A stretch of 61,065 bases of DNA from Paraprevotella stercoravium (GCA_018883665.1 JAHLFU010000024.1:1-61065), one strand, 5' to 3'. Shown: positions 18,231 through 27,451, counted from the first letter of the stretch. Program-made: numbers and translations. The notes: generated by a model from the sequence alone, not told the origin.

Positions 18231-18806
18231 ATGATCGTACTTCTTCTAAAATTATTTTATACCTTCTTTAAAATAGGTTTGTTTGGATTTGGCGGAGGAT
18301 ATGCCATGATTTCCATGATTCAGGGTGAAGTGGTAACCCGATATAACTGGCTCACCATGGGACAGTTTACCGATATTGTCGCCATCAGCCAGATGACCCC
18401 CGGCCCTATCGGTATCAATTCAGCCACTTATGTAGGTTATACCAGTCTGGTCAATGCCGGATATAGTCATGCCATGGGAATTGTTGGAAGTGCAACGGCA
18501 ACATTTGCCGTAGTATTGCCATCTTTTATACTCATGCTGCTCATCAGCAAGTTTTTGCTGAAATTCAAGAATCATCCTGTTGTCGAAAATATATTCCTGG
18601 GCCTACGTCCGGCCGTAATCGGCCTGATTGCCGCAGCTGCCCTGTTGTTGTTGAACCGTGAAAACTTTGGCACTTCAGATACTCCGTGGCAATTCTACAT
18701 CAGCATCTTTATCTTTGTTACGACATTTATCGGAACATATGTATACAAGATCAATCCGATCTTACTGATCTGCAGTGCCGGTATCGCTGGTTTTTTACTA
18801 TTCTAA
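18231..18806 (+). CDS. Chromate transporter, second half-size subunit
   Basis: A 191-residue CHR-family membrane protein, partner of the preceding gene. The signature repeats as FFKIGLFGFGGGYAMISMIQ, followed by DIVAISQMTPGPIGINSATY, with the MTPGP motif common in the C-terminal halves. Both genes are intact, so this is not a broken single gene. Two bases separate it from its partner. A hairpin terminator follows. Confidence 0.92.
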   Translation: MIVLLLKLFYTFFKIGLFGFGGGYAMISMIQGEVVTRYNWLTMGQFTDIVAISQMTPGPIGINSATYVGYTSLVNAGYSHAMGIVGSATATFAVVLPSFILMLLISKFLLKFKNHPVVENIFLGLRPAVIGLIAAAALLLLNRENFGTSDTPWQFYISIFIFVTTFIGTYVYKINPILLICSAGIAGFLLF

Positions 18807-18869
18807 ACAGGGATATTTCTTTCACCGTTTATCGTTTATCCTGAAGACAACAAGATTAATAAATATTCA

Positions 18870-18907
18870 AAAACTCCGTACCTTTATTTCGGTCCGGAGT
18901 TTTTTTA
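18870..18907 (+). terminator. Terminator after the chromate transporter genes
   Basis: AAAACTCCG (18870-18878) pairs with CGGAGTTTT (18895-18903), with further pairing inside (ACC with GGT), followed by a T-run. It lies about 64 bases after the stop. Confidence 0.75.
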
Positions 18908-18910
18908 TTG

Positions 18911-18918
18911 TATATTTG
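18911..18918 (+). promoter_or_regulatory. -7 element of the sialidase gene
   Basis: TATATTTG matches TAnnTTTG, 31 bases before the ATG at 18950 and immediately after the preceding terminator. Confidence 0.5.
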
Positions 18919-18949
18919 TTCATCATTCACTATTATTTTTTAACATCTG

Positions 18950-20230
18950 ATGAAATCAAAACTCTTACTTTCTGCTGCTCTGCTGGGAATAACAGCCTTT
19001 TCTGTGCAAGCATTCAACCCGGAAAAAATCTCTCATGAGAAAATCATGAATCAAAACTTGAAACAACAGACAGACACTCATTCTATTTGTCTGTTCCATA
19101 CTCCTGATGCCAAGGGTATCCCCTATCGTATTCCTGCAATTCTGTCCACTCCTCAAGGACGCCTTATCGCCATGTCAGACTATCGTTATTGTGGTGCAGA
19201 CATTGGTTTCGGGCAGATTGATATTGTTGGTAAATATAGCGATGACAATGGAAAAACATGGTCCGAGCAGTTCGATATCGTCAAAGGAAACGGCATCAAA
19301 AACGATCCAGCCTGCGGATATGGAGACGCTGCCACATTGGCCGACAGCAAAAGTGGTGATATACTGTTGATGTGTTGTACCGGGAACGTGACTTACTGGA
19401 ATTCAACCCGTGAGAACCCGCTGCGCGCAGCACGTCTGTATAGTAAGGATGAAGGAAAGACCTGGTCTGCTCCCGAAGATATCACCGAAGATATTTACAG
19501 CCTTTTCGACCAGCGCGAACAAGGACCGATCAAAAAACTCTTTATCGGTTCGGGCAAGATTTGCCAGTCCAAGCAGATAAAAAAAGGAAAATACAAACGT
19601 ATCTATGCCGCCTTGTGCACTGACGGAGGAAACTATGTAATTTATAGCGATAACTTCGGAAAGGAATGGAAGGTGCTTGGAGATGTAAACCAGTCACCGG
19701 CTCCCAAGGGGGATGAACCCAAATGCGAGGAATTGCCTAATGGTGATGTCTTGCTGAGCAGCCGTAAGGGATACGGACGTTTCTACAATATCTACTCTTA
19801 TAAAAACAAGAAGAAGGCCACCGGAAGCTGGGGAGAAGTAGTTGCCTCGCACGACTGTCCGGGAGGAATCAAAACCGGCGCCAACGCTACCAATGGCGAA
19901 GTTGGTATCTTCAAAGCTATACGTAATAGTGACGGCAAAGAAGTGGACCTGATCATCCAGTCACTCCCTGTTGCTGACAAGCGTGCAGAAGTGACCATTT
20001 ATTACAAGGCCTTAGAGAGCGAAGCTGATTATGCCACTCCTAAAGCTTTGGCTTCCAACTGGGAGGGTTCCTATCTGGTTACCCATGCCGGGTCGGCCTA
20101 TTCTACTTTCTGTATCCAGAAAGACAAGAAAATCGGATTCTTCTACGAAGAAGAACCTGGCTATTATAACATGGTATACAAGGCTTTAAGCGTAGAGGAT
20201 ATTACTTCCGGAAAGTATTCCATGAAGTAA
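18950..20230 (+). CDS. Secreted sialidase (GH33)
   Basis: A 426-residue exo-alpha-sialidase that removes terminal sialic acid from mucin glycans. A Sec signal peptide (MKSKLLLSAALLGITAFSVQ) precedes the six-bladed propeller. The arginine of the RIP motif is Arg60 (YRIPA). Three Asp boxes are clear: SDDNGKTWS at 97-105, SKDEGKTWS at 165-173 and SDNFGKEWK at 233-241, with a degenerate one near ATGSWG. A second triad arginine fits SSRKG after the acidic ELPNGDVLL stretch. It is shorter than typical Bacteroides NanH and lacks the N-terminal carbohydrate-binding domain. No other sialic-acid gene is adjacent, and it is flanked by its own promoter and terminator. Confidence 0.92.
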   Translation: MKSKLLLSAALLGITAFSVQAFNPEKISHEKIMNQNLKQQTDTHSICLFHTPDAKGIPYRIPAILSTPQGRLIAMSDYRYCGADIGFGQIDIVGKYSDDNGKTWSEQFDIVKGNGIKNDPACGYGDAATLADSKSGDILLMCCTGNVTYWNSTRENPLRAARLYSKDEGKTWSAPEDITEDIYSLFDQREQGPIKKLFIGSGKICQSKQIKKGKYKRIYAALCTDGGNYVIYSDNFGKEWKVLGDVNQSPAPKGDEPKCEELPNGDVLLSSRKGYGRFYNIYSYKNKKKATGSWGEVVASHDCPGGIKTGANATNGEVGIFKAIRNSDGKEVDLIIQSLPVADKRAEVTIYYKALESEADYATPKALASNWEGSYLVTHAGSAYSTFCIQKDKKIGFFYEEEPGYYNMVYKALSVEDITSGKYSMK

Positions 20231-20312
20231 TTCTGCTCAAAAGGAATATGGGAATCTGCAAAGAACAGAAGGGCTCTGGAAAAGTGCTTCCCAACATAAA
20301 AGTTCTCAGCAA

Positions 20313-20375
20313 TATATAAGAAAACCGCCTTGCCTGTCCCGAAAGGATTTTGGCAAGGCGGTTTTCTTATATATA
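20313..20375. terminator. 23-bp perfect inverted repeat, bidirectional terminator
   Basis: A 23-base arm at 20313-20335 (core GAAAACCGCCTTGCC) is perfectly complementary to 20353-20375, with a 17-base loop. It lies 82 bases past the sialidase stop and about 180 bases beyond the end of thrA on the other strand. A and T runs sit on both flanks. Confidence 0.75.
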
Positions 20376-20396
20376 CCTTAACATAAAATTGTAGAA

Positions 20397-20543
20397 TCAT
20401 ACAGAGAATTCATCGGACTGTTCCAAATGTCTAACGGCATTACCGGAAATTAAATCCCCGATGTCAATCCATTCAATTCCCGATGATAATGATAATTTGG
20501 GGATCTTTGTATCAATGACACAGCCAACCTTGTTCTGAATTCG
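20397..20543 (-). pseudogene. 48-codon open fragment downstream of thrA, no start codon
   Basis: Minus-strand frame open from just after a stop at 20544-20546 to TGA 20397-20399. It contains no ATG, GTG or early TTG. The translation is protein-like (for example VGCVIDTKIPKLSLSSGIEW, then IDIGDLISGNAVRHLEQSDE), unlike the AT-rich spacers nearby. It may be the C-terminal remnant of a deleted gene. I do not recognise the family. The rest of the stretch 20231-20558 holds the 23-bp inverted repeat and nothing else that I can see. Confidence 0.35.
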
Positions 20544-20558
20544 TCAAATTCTCATTAC

Positions 20559-22994
20559 TTAAATATTAGCAATACTCATGATGTCGGCAAACACACCTGC
20601 TGCTGTAACACTTGCTCCGGCTCCATAACCCTGAATAATCATCGGGTACTCATTATAACGCTCCGTAGTGAGAAGCACCACATTGTTTGAGCCTTCCAAA
20701 GAATAAAATGGATGACTGCGGTCTACAGCGCAAAGCGAAACGGAACCTTTTCCATTCTCATATTTTGCCACAAAACGCCAACGTTTGTTTTCAGCTTCCA
20801 ACTTCTGACGTTTTTCCTCGAACTCAGCGTCCAAAGAAGGCAGTTTTGACCAGAACTCTTCAACAGACCCCTGGAACAGTTCATCCGGTATGAAAAGATG
20901 AGCCTCTACATCCTCCTGTTCAATCTGATAGCCCGATTCACGGGTCAGGATAACCAGTTTACGGATAACATCTTTTCCGCTCAAGTCTATTCTAGGATCC
21001 GGTTCACTGTAACCTTCCTCCTTAGCCATCTGTACCGTCTTGCTGAAAGGCACCTCACGTGATATCTTGTTGAAGATAAAATTCAAAGTACCGCTTAATA
21101 CAGCTTCTATACGAAGAATCTTGTCACCACTGTTACGCAAATCATTCAGTGTACGGATAATTGGCAGACCGGCTCCTACATTTGTTTCAAACAGATACTT
21201 CACTCCACGTTGGAATGCCGTATGCTTCAGACGTGAATAGCTGGCATAGTCTGAAGAAGCAGCCACTTTATTGGCAGCTACCACCGAAATATTATGCTCC
21301 AGGAAGTCCTGATACAAGGAAGCGACCTCGGCACTTGCCGTGCAGTCCACAAATACCGAATTGAAGATATTCATATTGATGATTTCATCACGCAAATTCT
21401 GCAAGGTGCTGGGAGCAGAAGCGCGCAAACGCTCCTTGTAATCGGTAAGCGAAAGTCCCTTGCGGTCGAACAAAGCATTACGACTGCTGGCAATACCAAC
21501 AACATTCAGTTTAAGTCCTTTTTCCTTCATCAGTTTTTCTCTCTGAGCGGCAATCTGCTCAATCAAGCTACCACCCACAGTACCTACTCCACACAGGAAG
21601 AGGTTCAGCACACGGTATTCAGACAAGAAGAAACTGTCGTGAATCACATTCAGCGTCTTTCTCAAATAAGCCGATTCTACGACAAAGGAAATGTTTGTCT
21701 GCGAAACGCCTTGTGCACAGGCAATGACATTAATACCGTTACGACCTAATGTGCCGAACAGTTTTCCGGCCACTCCCGACACATTCTTCATGCTCTCGCC
21801 CACTACGGCCACAGTAGCCAATCCGCTGCTGGCCTGCATCGGGAACATGGCGCCGGTCTGAATTTCCTTGGCAAACTCTTCATCCAATACACGGCATGCC
21901 TTTTCTACATCCTCGTCACGCACACCAATTGATGTACTGCTCTCAGAAGAGGTCTGAGCTACCATAAATACACTGATTCCGTTATTGGCCAATGCCGAGA
22001 AAATGCGCTGGTTCACACCAATCACACCCACCATAGACAAACCGGAAACAAAAATCAGTGAAGTATTGTTAATGCTCGAAATACCGCAGATCGGTTTACC
22101 GGTACGGTCACGCTCCACTTCTTTCTTGATAATGGTTCCCTGTGCTTCGGGTTTGAAAGTATTCTTAACCCAAATCGGAATGTTCTTGACGCACACCGGA
22201 TAGATGGTCGGCGGATAGACCACTTTGGCACCAAAGTTACAAAGCTCCATAGCCTCTACATAACTCAACTCATTAATGGTATAGGCCGTAGAAATAACTT
22301 TCGGATCGGCTGTCATAAAGCCGTCCACATCGGTCCATATTTCCAGAACTGAAGCATCAAGAGCAGCTGCCAAAATAGAAGCCGTATAATCTGAGCCACC
22401 GCGTCCCAGATTGGTTGTTTCCCCAGACTCAACATCGCTGGATATGAATCCCGGCACCAAAGCCACTTTCGGCAGTTTTCCAAAAGTGTCCCCTATCAAA
22501 CGGTTAGTTTCCTCTGAAGCCAGCAAGCGGCGTCCTCCACGCATTTCGGTTTTGATAAATGTACGCGAATCGTACCACACCGAACCGGTAATCAAAACAG
22601 ATATAATATTTGAAGAGATACGCTCGCCATAACTTACGATCATGTCCTGAGTCTTGGCAGACAAATCCTTAATCAGATAAACACCCTGATAAATGCTGTG
22701 CAGCTCTTCAAACAGAGAATTGACAATAGAAATCAACATCTCCTTGCGGGGACCTGCCGGAATGATCTGATCTATCATCTGATAATGACGGTCAGTCAGT
22801 TCCATAAAAGACTTTTTGTAATCCAGATTTCCGGATACAGCCAGCTGTGAAGTATGTATCAATTTATCAGTCACTCCTCCAAGAGCAGAAACAACTACAA
22901 TCACAGGCTCAGTCTGTCCCTCAACTATTTTTTTTACATTTAGGATACTTTCCACGGAACCCACCGAGGTTCCTCCAAATTTCAGAACTTTCAT
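20559..22994 (-). CDS. thrA: Bifunctional aspartokinase / homoserine dehydrogenase
   Basis: An 811-residue fusion catalysing the first and third steps of the aspartate pathway towards threonine and methionine. The aspartokinase part spans 1-290 (start MKVLKFGGTSVGSVESI; TTNLGRGGSDYTASI near 193). Tandem ACT regulatory domains span about 310-455. Homoserine dehydrogenase spans about 465-811, with the NAD motif LFLCGVGTVGGSLIEQI, AANKVAASSDYASY and the ETNVGAGLPIIRTLNDL substrate loop. Product inhibition by threonine is expected through the ACT domains. The usual downstream thrB/thrC genes are not adjacent; only a remnant ORF follows. metA, which uses its product, is encoded at 35079-35996. Confidence 0.97.
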   Translation of the reverse strand: MKVLKFGGTSVGSVESILNVKKIVEGQTEPVIVVVSALGGVTDKLIHTSQLAVSGNLDYKKSFMELTDRHYQMIDQIIPAGPRKEMLISIVNSLFEELHSIYQGVYLIKDLSAKTQDMIVSYGERISSNIISVLITGSVWYDSRTFIKTEMRGGRRLLASEETNRLIGDTFGKLPKVALVPGFISSDVESGETTNLGRGGSDYTASILAAALDASVLEIWTDVDGFMTADPKVISTAYTINELSYVEAMELCNFGAKVVYPPTIYPVCVKNIPIWVKNTFKPEAQGTIIKKEVERDRTGKPICGISSINNTSLIFVSGLSMVGVIGVNQRIFSALANNGISVFMVAQTSSESSTSIGVRDEDVEKACRVLDEEFAKEIQTGAMFPMQASSGLATVAVVGESMKNVSGVAGKLFGTLGRNGINVIACAQGVSQTNISFVVESAYLRKTLNVIHDSFFLSEYRVLNLFLCGVGTVGGSLIEQIAAQREKLMKEKGLKLNVVGIASSRNALFDRKGLSLTDYKERLRASAPSTLQNLRDEIINMNIFNSVFVDCTASAEVASLYQDFLEHNISVVAANKVAASSDYASYSRLKHTAFQRGVKYLFETNVGAGLPIIRTLNDLRNSGDKILRIEAVLSGTLNFIFNKISREVPFSKTVQMAKEEGYSEPDPRIDLSGKDVIRKLVILTRESGYQIEQEDVEAHLFIPDELFQGSVEEFWSKLPSLDAEFEEKRQKLEAENKRWRFVAKYENGKGSVSLCAVDRSHPFYSLEGSNNVVLLTTERYNEYPMIIQGYGAGASVTAAGVFADIMSIANI

Positions 22995-23000
22995 TTGCTG

Positions 23001-23069
23001 TCAATTATTATTCTCGGGCATTGAGCACCTGCACCGAAGTATCCAGGTTACTTCGCCCGCAATCCACAT
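23001..23069 (-). CDS. Possible 22-aa leader peptide upstream of thrA
   Basis: An ORF from ATG 23067-23069 to TGA 23001-23003 ends six bases before the thrA ATG. It encodes MWIAGEVTWILRCRCSMPEN plus two Asn. The leader RNA can fold: CGAAGT/ACTTCG form a hairpin and CGGGC can pair with GCCCG further on. It holds only one Thr and two Ile codons, fewer than a classic threonine attenuator such as thrL. Translation is a guess. Confidence 0.3.
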   Translation of the reverse strand: MWIAGEVTWILRCRCSMPENNN

Positions 23070-23080
23070 TATTAGAAGAA

Positions 23081-23088
23081 CAAAAATA
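23081..23088 (-). promoter_or_regulatory. -7 element of thrA
   Basis: Minus-strand TATTTTTG (CAAAAATA on the plus strand) lies 87 bases before the thrA ATG and implies an untranslated leader of about 80 nt. Confidence 0.45.
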
Positions 23089-23130
23089 GTAATTATTTCT
23101 CTAAAAGAAAGATGTTATAAAAAAAAATTG

Positions 23131-23138
23131 TACTTTTG
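23131..23138 (+). promoter_or_regulatory. -7 element of the beta-barrel gene
   Basis: TACTTTTG matches TAnnTTTG and lies 35 bases before the ATG at 23174; it is divergent from the thrA promoter. Confidence 0.5.
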
Positions 23139-23173
23139 TCTGTGAAAATCAACCATTCAAAAACAAGTTGAAA

Positions 23174-23884
23174 ATGATCAAAAGAATATTTTCTTTCCTG
23201 ATTCTGCTCTGTATGTTGCCGGCAGGAATGGGCTATATCGGAATCAATGGAAATACGACCCAGGCCGAAGGAATAAGCGCCAGCAGATGGTATAACTACG
23301 ACCGCAGCAGCTATTTTGGAATCCGTGTAGGTCTGAATGTACCCCGCTTCTATTGCCGGGGATTCAATCCCGGACCGGAAACCCGGCCACTCTCACTCAT
23401 CAATGCGGGCATTGTTTATGGAAACCGGGTAGGACGCACCATACCACTTTACTTTGAAACCGGCCTGCTCTACTCAGAAAAAGGTGCCAAGCTGGAAGCT
23501 ACAAAGGATATTGAACGCAAAACCTATAACCTGAAATATCTGGAACTGCCAATTGTATTTAAATACAAAGCCGATGTAGGTTTCGATGATCTGACGATTC
23601 AACCTTATTTCGGCGGCTTTATAGCCTGTGGTGTAGGCGGAAATGTCAAGCTATATGAGCAACGCATCAAAGAAAATCCATTTTCAGACAAATATCTGAA
23701 ACGTTTTGATGCCGGATTCCGTCTAGGCTTGGGCATGGCCTTCCAGAATTTCTATTTGGATTTCTGTTATGACATCGGTATGAACAATCTGGCCGGAAAA
23801 GATTTTAAAGATTATAATTATGACGATTTTGACGGACGCATCCGCACCGGCTGTTTTACAGCCAGTGTTGGACTGGATTTTTAA
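23174..23884 (+). CDS. Outer-membrane beta-barrel protein (PorT-like)
   Basis: A 236-residue exported protein. I use the ATG giving MIKRIFSFLILLCMLPAGMG; a TTG two codons upstream is less likely. After the signal peptide the chain alternates beta-strands and Gly/Asn turns, with the small-barrel pattern YFGIRVGLNVPRFYCRG and a PorT-type middle (YFETGLLYSEKGAKLEATKD). It ends TGCFTASVGLDF with the C-terminal Phe typical of outer-membrane barrels. It is monocistronic with its own terminator. The family name outer-membrane beta-barrel is safe; a specific function is not known. Confidence 0.8.
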   Translation: MIKRIFSFLILLCMLPAGMGYIGINGNTTQAEGISASRWYNYDRSSYFGIRVGLNVPRFYCRGFNPGPETRPLSLINAGIVYGNRVGRTIPLYFETGLLYSEKGAKLEATKDIERKTYNLKYLELPIVFKYKADVGFDDLTIQPYFGGFIACGVGGNVKLYEQRIKENPFSDKYLKRFDAGFRLGLGMAFQNFYLDFCYDIGMNNLAGKDFKDYNYDDFDGRIRTGCFTASVGLDF

Positions 23885-23914
23885 ATACCGGAAAATCTGT
23901 TTTCAAAAACAATA

Positions 23915-23975
23915 AAAAAGCCAAACACCTCAATAAGTCAATTGTTTCAAAACTTATTGAGGTGTTTGGCTTTTT
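23915..23975. terminator. 24-bp perfect stem, bidirectional terminator
   Basis: AAAAAGCCAAACACCTCAAT and the next four bases (23915-23938) pair perfectly with 23952-23975, leaving a 13-base loop. A-run and T-run ends suit termination of both the + strand barrel gene and the - strand oxidoreductase gene. Confidence 0.85.
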
Positions 23976-24015
23976 ATTCTTTCTTTACCCTCTCGTGTAT
24001 TCGAAAAGAATACCA

Positions 24016-25695
24016 TTAGCGGGCAACACAATCCAAATAAGCCGCTACAGCTTCGGCACAACGCTCTCCGTCGATACCGGCCGAAACAATACCTCCGGCA
24101 TATCCGGCCCCTTCGCCGCAAGGAAAAAGACCTTCTACGGTAATATGTTGCAATGTCTCAGCGTCACGGACGATACGCACAGGTGCCGACGTACGGCTCT
24201 CTACCGCAATCATCACGGCCTCGTTGGTCAGAAAACCACGGCTGCTCCGGCCGAAGTTCTGGAATCCACGTGCCAAACGACCGGCGATAAACTCCGGCAT
24301 CCAGAAATGCAGTGGCGAGGAAATCAGTCCCGGTGAATAGGAACTGCGCGGCAGATCGTAACTCAACTTGCGGTTCACAAAGTCGGCCATACGCTGTGCC
24401 GGTGCTGTCTGGCGGTATTGTCCCTGTACCCAATTCTGGCGTTCGATGGCTTCCTGAAAGTAAAGCAACGCCAAAGGATGCTCCTCAGGCGCTCCGTTCC
24501 ACACCGACTCCGGATCGCAATAATGCAGAATGTCTTTCAGAGTGTCGCACTCTGGAGCCTCTATACTGTGCACATATTCTTTCAGGAAACGATACATGGA
24601 TTTCTCCTGTAAGTCTTCAGAATGCAACTCTACCACCATGCCGGAATTACTCCACTGAGAACCGCGATTGCTGGGTGACATACCGTTGACCACAATCTGC
24701 TGCGGACCGCTGGCTGCCGGCACAATAAATCCTCCAGGACACATACAGAAGCTGTACACACCACGACCGTCCACCTGCGTCACAAAACTGTATTCGGCTG
24801 CGGGCAGATATTTTCCACGGCCATTCTTATTGTGATACTGTATCTGGTCAATCAGTTTGGAAGGATGCTCCAGACGCACACCTACCGCCAGTCCTTTGGC
24901 CTCAACCGTTATGCCTTGACGGAACAGATGACGGTATACATCTCGTGCCGAGTGACCGGTGGCCAGAATGACCGGTCCCTTAAAGATCCGTCCGTCATGG
25001 GTTTCGATACCTTCCACTTTGCCTTCGTGCACGATCAGCCGATCCATACGGGTCTCAAAATGTACCTCACCCCCGCATTGCAGAATGGTGTTGCGCATAT
25101 TCTCGATGACACGGGGCAACTTATCAGTTCCAATATGCGGATGGGCATCGGACAGAATGTCCGTACTGGCTCCATGCTGACAGAATACATTCAGAATCTT
25201 GTCCACATTACCACGTTTCTTGCTACGGGTGTAGAGTTTTCCGTCGGAATAAGCACCGGCTCCTCCCTCTCCAAAACTGTAATTACTCTCGGGATCTACC
25301 TTATGCTCACGCGAGATACGAGCCAAATCCAGTTTCCGGTCGCGCACATTCTTTCCACGTTCCACCACAATCGGACAATACCCCAATTCTATCAGACGCA
25401 AGGCGGCAAAAAGCCCTCCAGGACCGGCACCCACCACAATCACGCGCCGATGTCCCTCCACATTCTGATATTCTGTAGGCACATAAGCCTCATCCGTAGG
25501 CTGCTCGTTGACGTAAACCCGCACTTTCAGGTTGACATAGATGGTGCGTTGTCGGGCGTCAATGCTTTTTTTCAGTATGCGCACTCCCTGAATTGTTCGT
25601 TCATCAAGTCCTTTCTCGCGGGCCACAAAGCGGCGCACAGCTTGCTCATTATAGGCTTGCTCGGGCAAGGCCCGCAGTTGAAATTCATGTATCAT
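24016..25695 (-). CDS. FAD-dependent oxidoreductase (uncharacterised dehydrogenase family)
   Basis: A 559-residue protein with an FAD Rossmann motif RVIVVGAGPGGLFAALRL (about 84-101; glycines 89, 91, 94) behind a 75-residue N-terminal domain. It continues with SFGEGGAGAYSDGKLYTRSK, a flavoprotein loop used by this family, and ends with GLFPCGEGAGYAGGIVSAGI, the second FAD-contact motif, near 525. No membrane segment or [Fe-S] cysteine cluster is seen. Related proteins are annotated only as NAD(P)/FAD-dependent oxidoreductases. It lies 54 bases after radA on the same strand and may be co-transcribed. Substrate unknown. Confidence 0.85.
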   Translation of the reverse strand: MIHEFQLRALPEQAYNEQAVRRFVAREKGLDERTIQGVRILKKSIDARQRTIYVNLKVRVYVNEQPTDEAYVPTEYQNVEGHRRVIVVGAGPGGLFAALRLIELGYCPIVVERGKNVRDRKLDLARISREHKVDPESNYSFGEGGAGAYSDGKLYTRSKKRGNVDKILNVFCQHGASTDILSDAHPHIGTDKLPRVIENMRNTILQCGGEVHFETRMDRLIVHEGKVEGIETHDGRIFKGPVILATGHSARDVYRHLFRQGITVEAKGLAVGVRLEHPSKLIDQIQYHNKNGRGKYLPAAEYSFVTQVDGRGVYSFCMCPGGFIVPAASGPQQIVVNGMSPSNRGSQWSNSGMVVELHSEDLQEKSMYRFLKEYVHSIEAPECDTLKDILHYCDPESVWNGAPEEHPLALLYFQEAIERQNWVQGQYRQTAPAQRMADFVNRKLSYDLPRSSYSPGLISSPLHFWMPEFIAGRLARGFQNFGRSSRGFLTNEAVMIAVESRTSAPVRIVRDAETLQHITVEGLFPCGEGAGYAGGIVSAGIDGERCAEAVAAYLDCVAR

Positions 25696-25749
25696 TATTT
25701 TTCTGTATCTTTTTTTATTTTACTATATAAAGGTATAGAGTGGAATTTC

Positions 25750-27165
25750 TTATCCGAACAGAGCACGCAAGGCTTCTTCAACCTTACGCACCGGCACCAG
25801 CTCTATTTTCATTTTCTTATAATCAAATCCCTGAAGGTTGGAGCGTGGCACAATCATCCTACTGAATCCCAGTTTCTCCGCTTCGGCAATGCGTTGCTCT
25901 ATACGGTTCACAGGACGAATTTCTCCACTAAGTCCCACCTCTCCGGCCATACATACGCCCGACTCAATGCCGGTATCTACATTACTGCTCAGCACCGCGG
26001 CAATGACCGACAGGTCAATGGCGGGATCATTCACCCGCAATCCCCCGGCTATATTCAGAAACACGTCCTTTTGGGCCAGCTTAAAGCCGACACGCTTTTC
26101 CAGCACGGCCAACAGCATGTTGAGGCGACGTAAATCAAATCCGGTAGACGAACGCTGGGGTGTTCCATATGCAGCAGTGCTGACCAAAGCCTGGGTTTCG
26201 ATGAGAAACGGACGGATTCCTTCGATGGCCGAAGAAATAGCCACTCCACTCATACCTTCATGGTCTTCGGTAAGCAACAGTTCCGACGGATTACTCACCG
26301 GACGTAATCCCGTTTGTCGCATTTCATAAATACCCAGTTCGGCCGTACTTCCGAAACGGTTTTTGATGCTGCGCAATATGCGATACATATAATGCTGGTC
26401 GCCCTCAAACTGAAGCACGGCATCCACAATATGCTCCAGCACCTTCGGGCCGGCCAAAGTTCCTTCCTTATTAATATGACCGATAAGAATTACAGGAATA
26501 TTACTTTGTTTGGCAAATTTCAACAGAGCAGCCGCACACTCACGTACCTGGGTAATACTTCCTGGGGAAGAATCTACAGATTCGGTCATGATGGTTTGAA
26601 TAGAATCGATAATAACCAGTCCCGGCTGTTCATTCTTGATGTGCAGGAAAATCTGCTCCAGTAAAGTTTCGCAAACAATCATACACGAGGACAGATCCTG
26701 TCCTCCCGAAGGCTGGGTACTGACCAGACGGTCAGCACGCAACTTGATCTGACGGGCACTCTCCTCGCCACTGACATAAAGCACCCGACGCTGCGGCATG
26801 CGCAGCACAGTCTGAAGCACCAACGTGGATTTTCCGATACCTGGCTCGCCGCCCAACAGGACCAGTGATCCCGGAACCAAACCACCTCCTAATACCCGGT
26901 TCAGCTCCCCGTCACCCATATCCAGACGAGGCTCCGCACAAGAATCAATCTCTCCTACCGACAACGGACGCACACGCACACTGCCGGATGTCGGAAGAGC
27001 CGACAACCCTCCATAGGAACCGGCTGCCAGTGAAGCCGACGACTCCTTGCGCACTCGGAACTCTTTGAACGTATTCCAGGCACCGCACGAAGGACACTTC
27101 CCAACCCATTTGGGAGACTCTTGCCCGCAATTTTCACAAACATATACCGTCTTTTCCTTGGCCAT
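25750..27165 (-). CDS. radA: DNA repair protein RadA
   Basis: A 471-residue RecA-like ATPase that promotes branch migration in recombinational repair. The N-terminal C4 zinc finger uses Cys10, 13, 24 and 27 (CENCGQESPKWVGKCPSCG), which fixes the start at MAKEKTVYVC rather than 20 codons upstream. Walker A is GEPGIGKS at 106-113, Walker B lies near GLVIIDSIQTI, the RadA-specific KNRFGS motif is near 255, and the Lon-protease-like C-terminal domain spans about 290-471. The following oxidoreductase gene is on the same strand. Identification is secure. Confidence 0.97.
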   Translation of the reverse strand: MAKEKTVYVCENCGQESPKWVGKCPSCGAWNTFKEFRVRKESSASLAAGSYGGLSALPTSGSVRVRPLSVGEIDSCAEPRLDMGDGELNRVLGGGLVPGSLVLLGGEPGIGKSTLVLQTVLRMPQRRVLYVSGEESARQIKLRADRLVSTQPSGGQDLSSCMIVCETLLEQIFLHIKNEQPGLVIIDSIQTIMTESVDSSPGSITQVRECAAALLKFAKQSNIPVILIGHINKEGTLAGPKVLEHIVDAVLQFEGDQHYMYRILRSIKNRFGSTAELGIYEMRQTGLRPVSNPSELLLTEDHEGMSGVAISSAIEGIRPFLIETQALVSTAAYGTPQRSSTGFDLRRLNMLLAVLEKRVGFKLAQKDVFLNIAGGLRVNDPAIDLSVIAAVLSSNVDTGIESGVCMAGEVGLSGEIRPVNRIEQRIAEAEKLGFSRMIVPRSNLQGFDYKKMKIELVPVRKVEEALRALFG

Positions 27166-27402
27166 AATAATTATATCTTTATTTTTGAGCATAAAAATAC
27201 GGATATTTATCGGGTAGAGCGTCATAAAAGCACAAAAAAAAGTGACAAGAATTCAACAACGTAAAATATACGAACAAAAATTCAGTAATCAGAATCATTT
27301 TCGTTCTTCATATCTCCACAACTCTCCTCTGAAAATATTTCGAAAAGAGCTGACGAAAAATCCTAAAAAATCCCTTTCCAAAAGAGTTCTCCCACTTTAG
27401 AA

Positions 27403-27416
27403 TTGATATAAATCAA
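27403..27416. promoter_or_regulatory. FNR/CRP-type palindrome upstream of leader transcript 1
   Basis: TTGATATAAATCAA is a perfect match to the TTGATnnnnATCAA consensus of FNR-type regulators. Its centre is 67.5 bases upstream of the first base of the -7 element at 27477, exactly the distance found at the second copy (29490-29503). The regulator is not in the window. Confidence 0.6.
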
Positions 27417-27451
27417 GAAAAGGAGTTTTTTTGCATAAAAAGTGAATAAAT

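Noticed and set aside
17683..18806. Frameshifted single chromate transporter
   Set aside because: Both halves have complete CHR signatures, own starts and normal ends; two half-size genes are a known arrangement.
24832..26133. Plus-strand 433-codon open frame opposite the oxidoreductase and radA
   Set aside because: It spans two well-supported minus-strand genes, its translation has no recognisable motif and is rich in His, Gln and Thr. It is a shadow frame.
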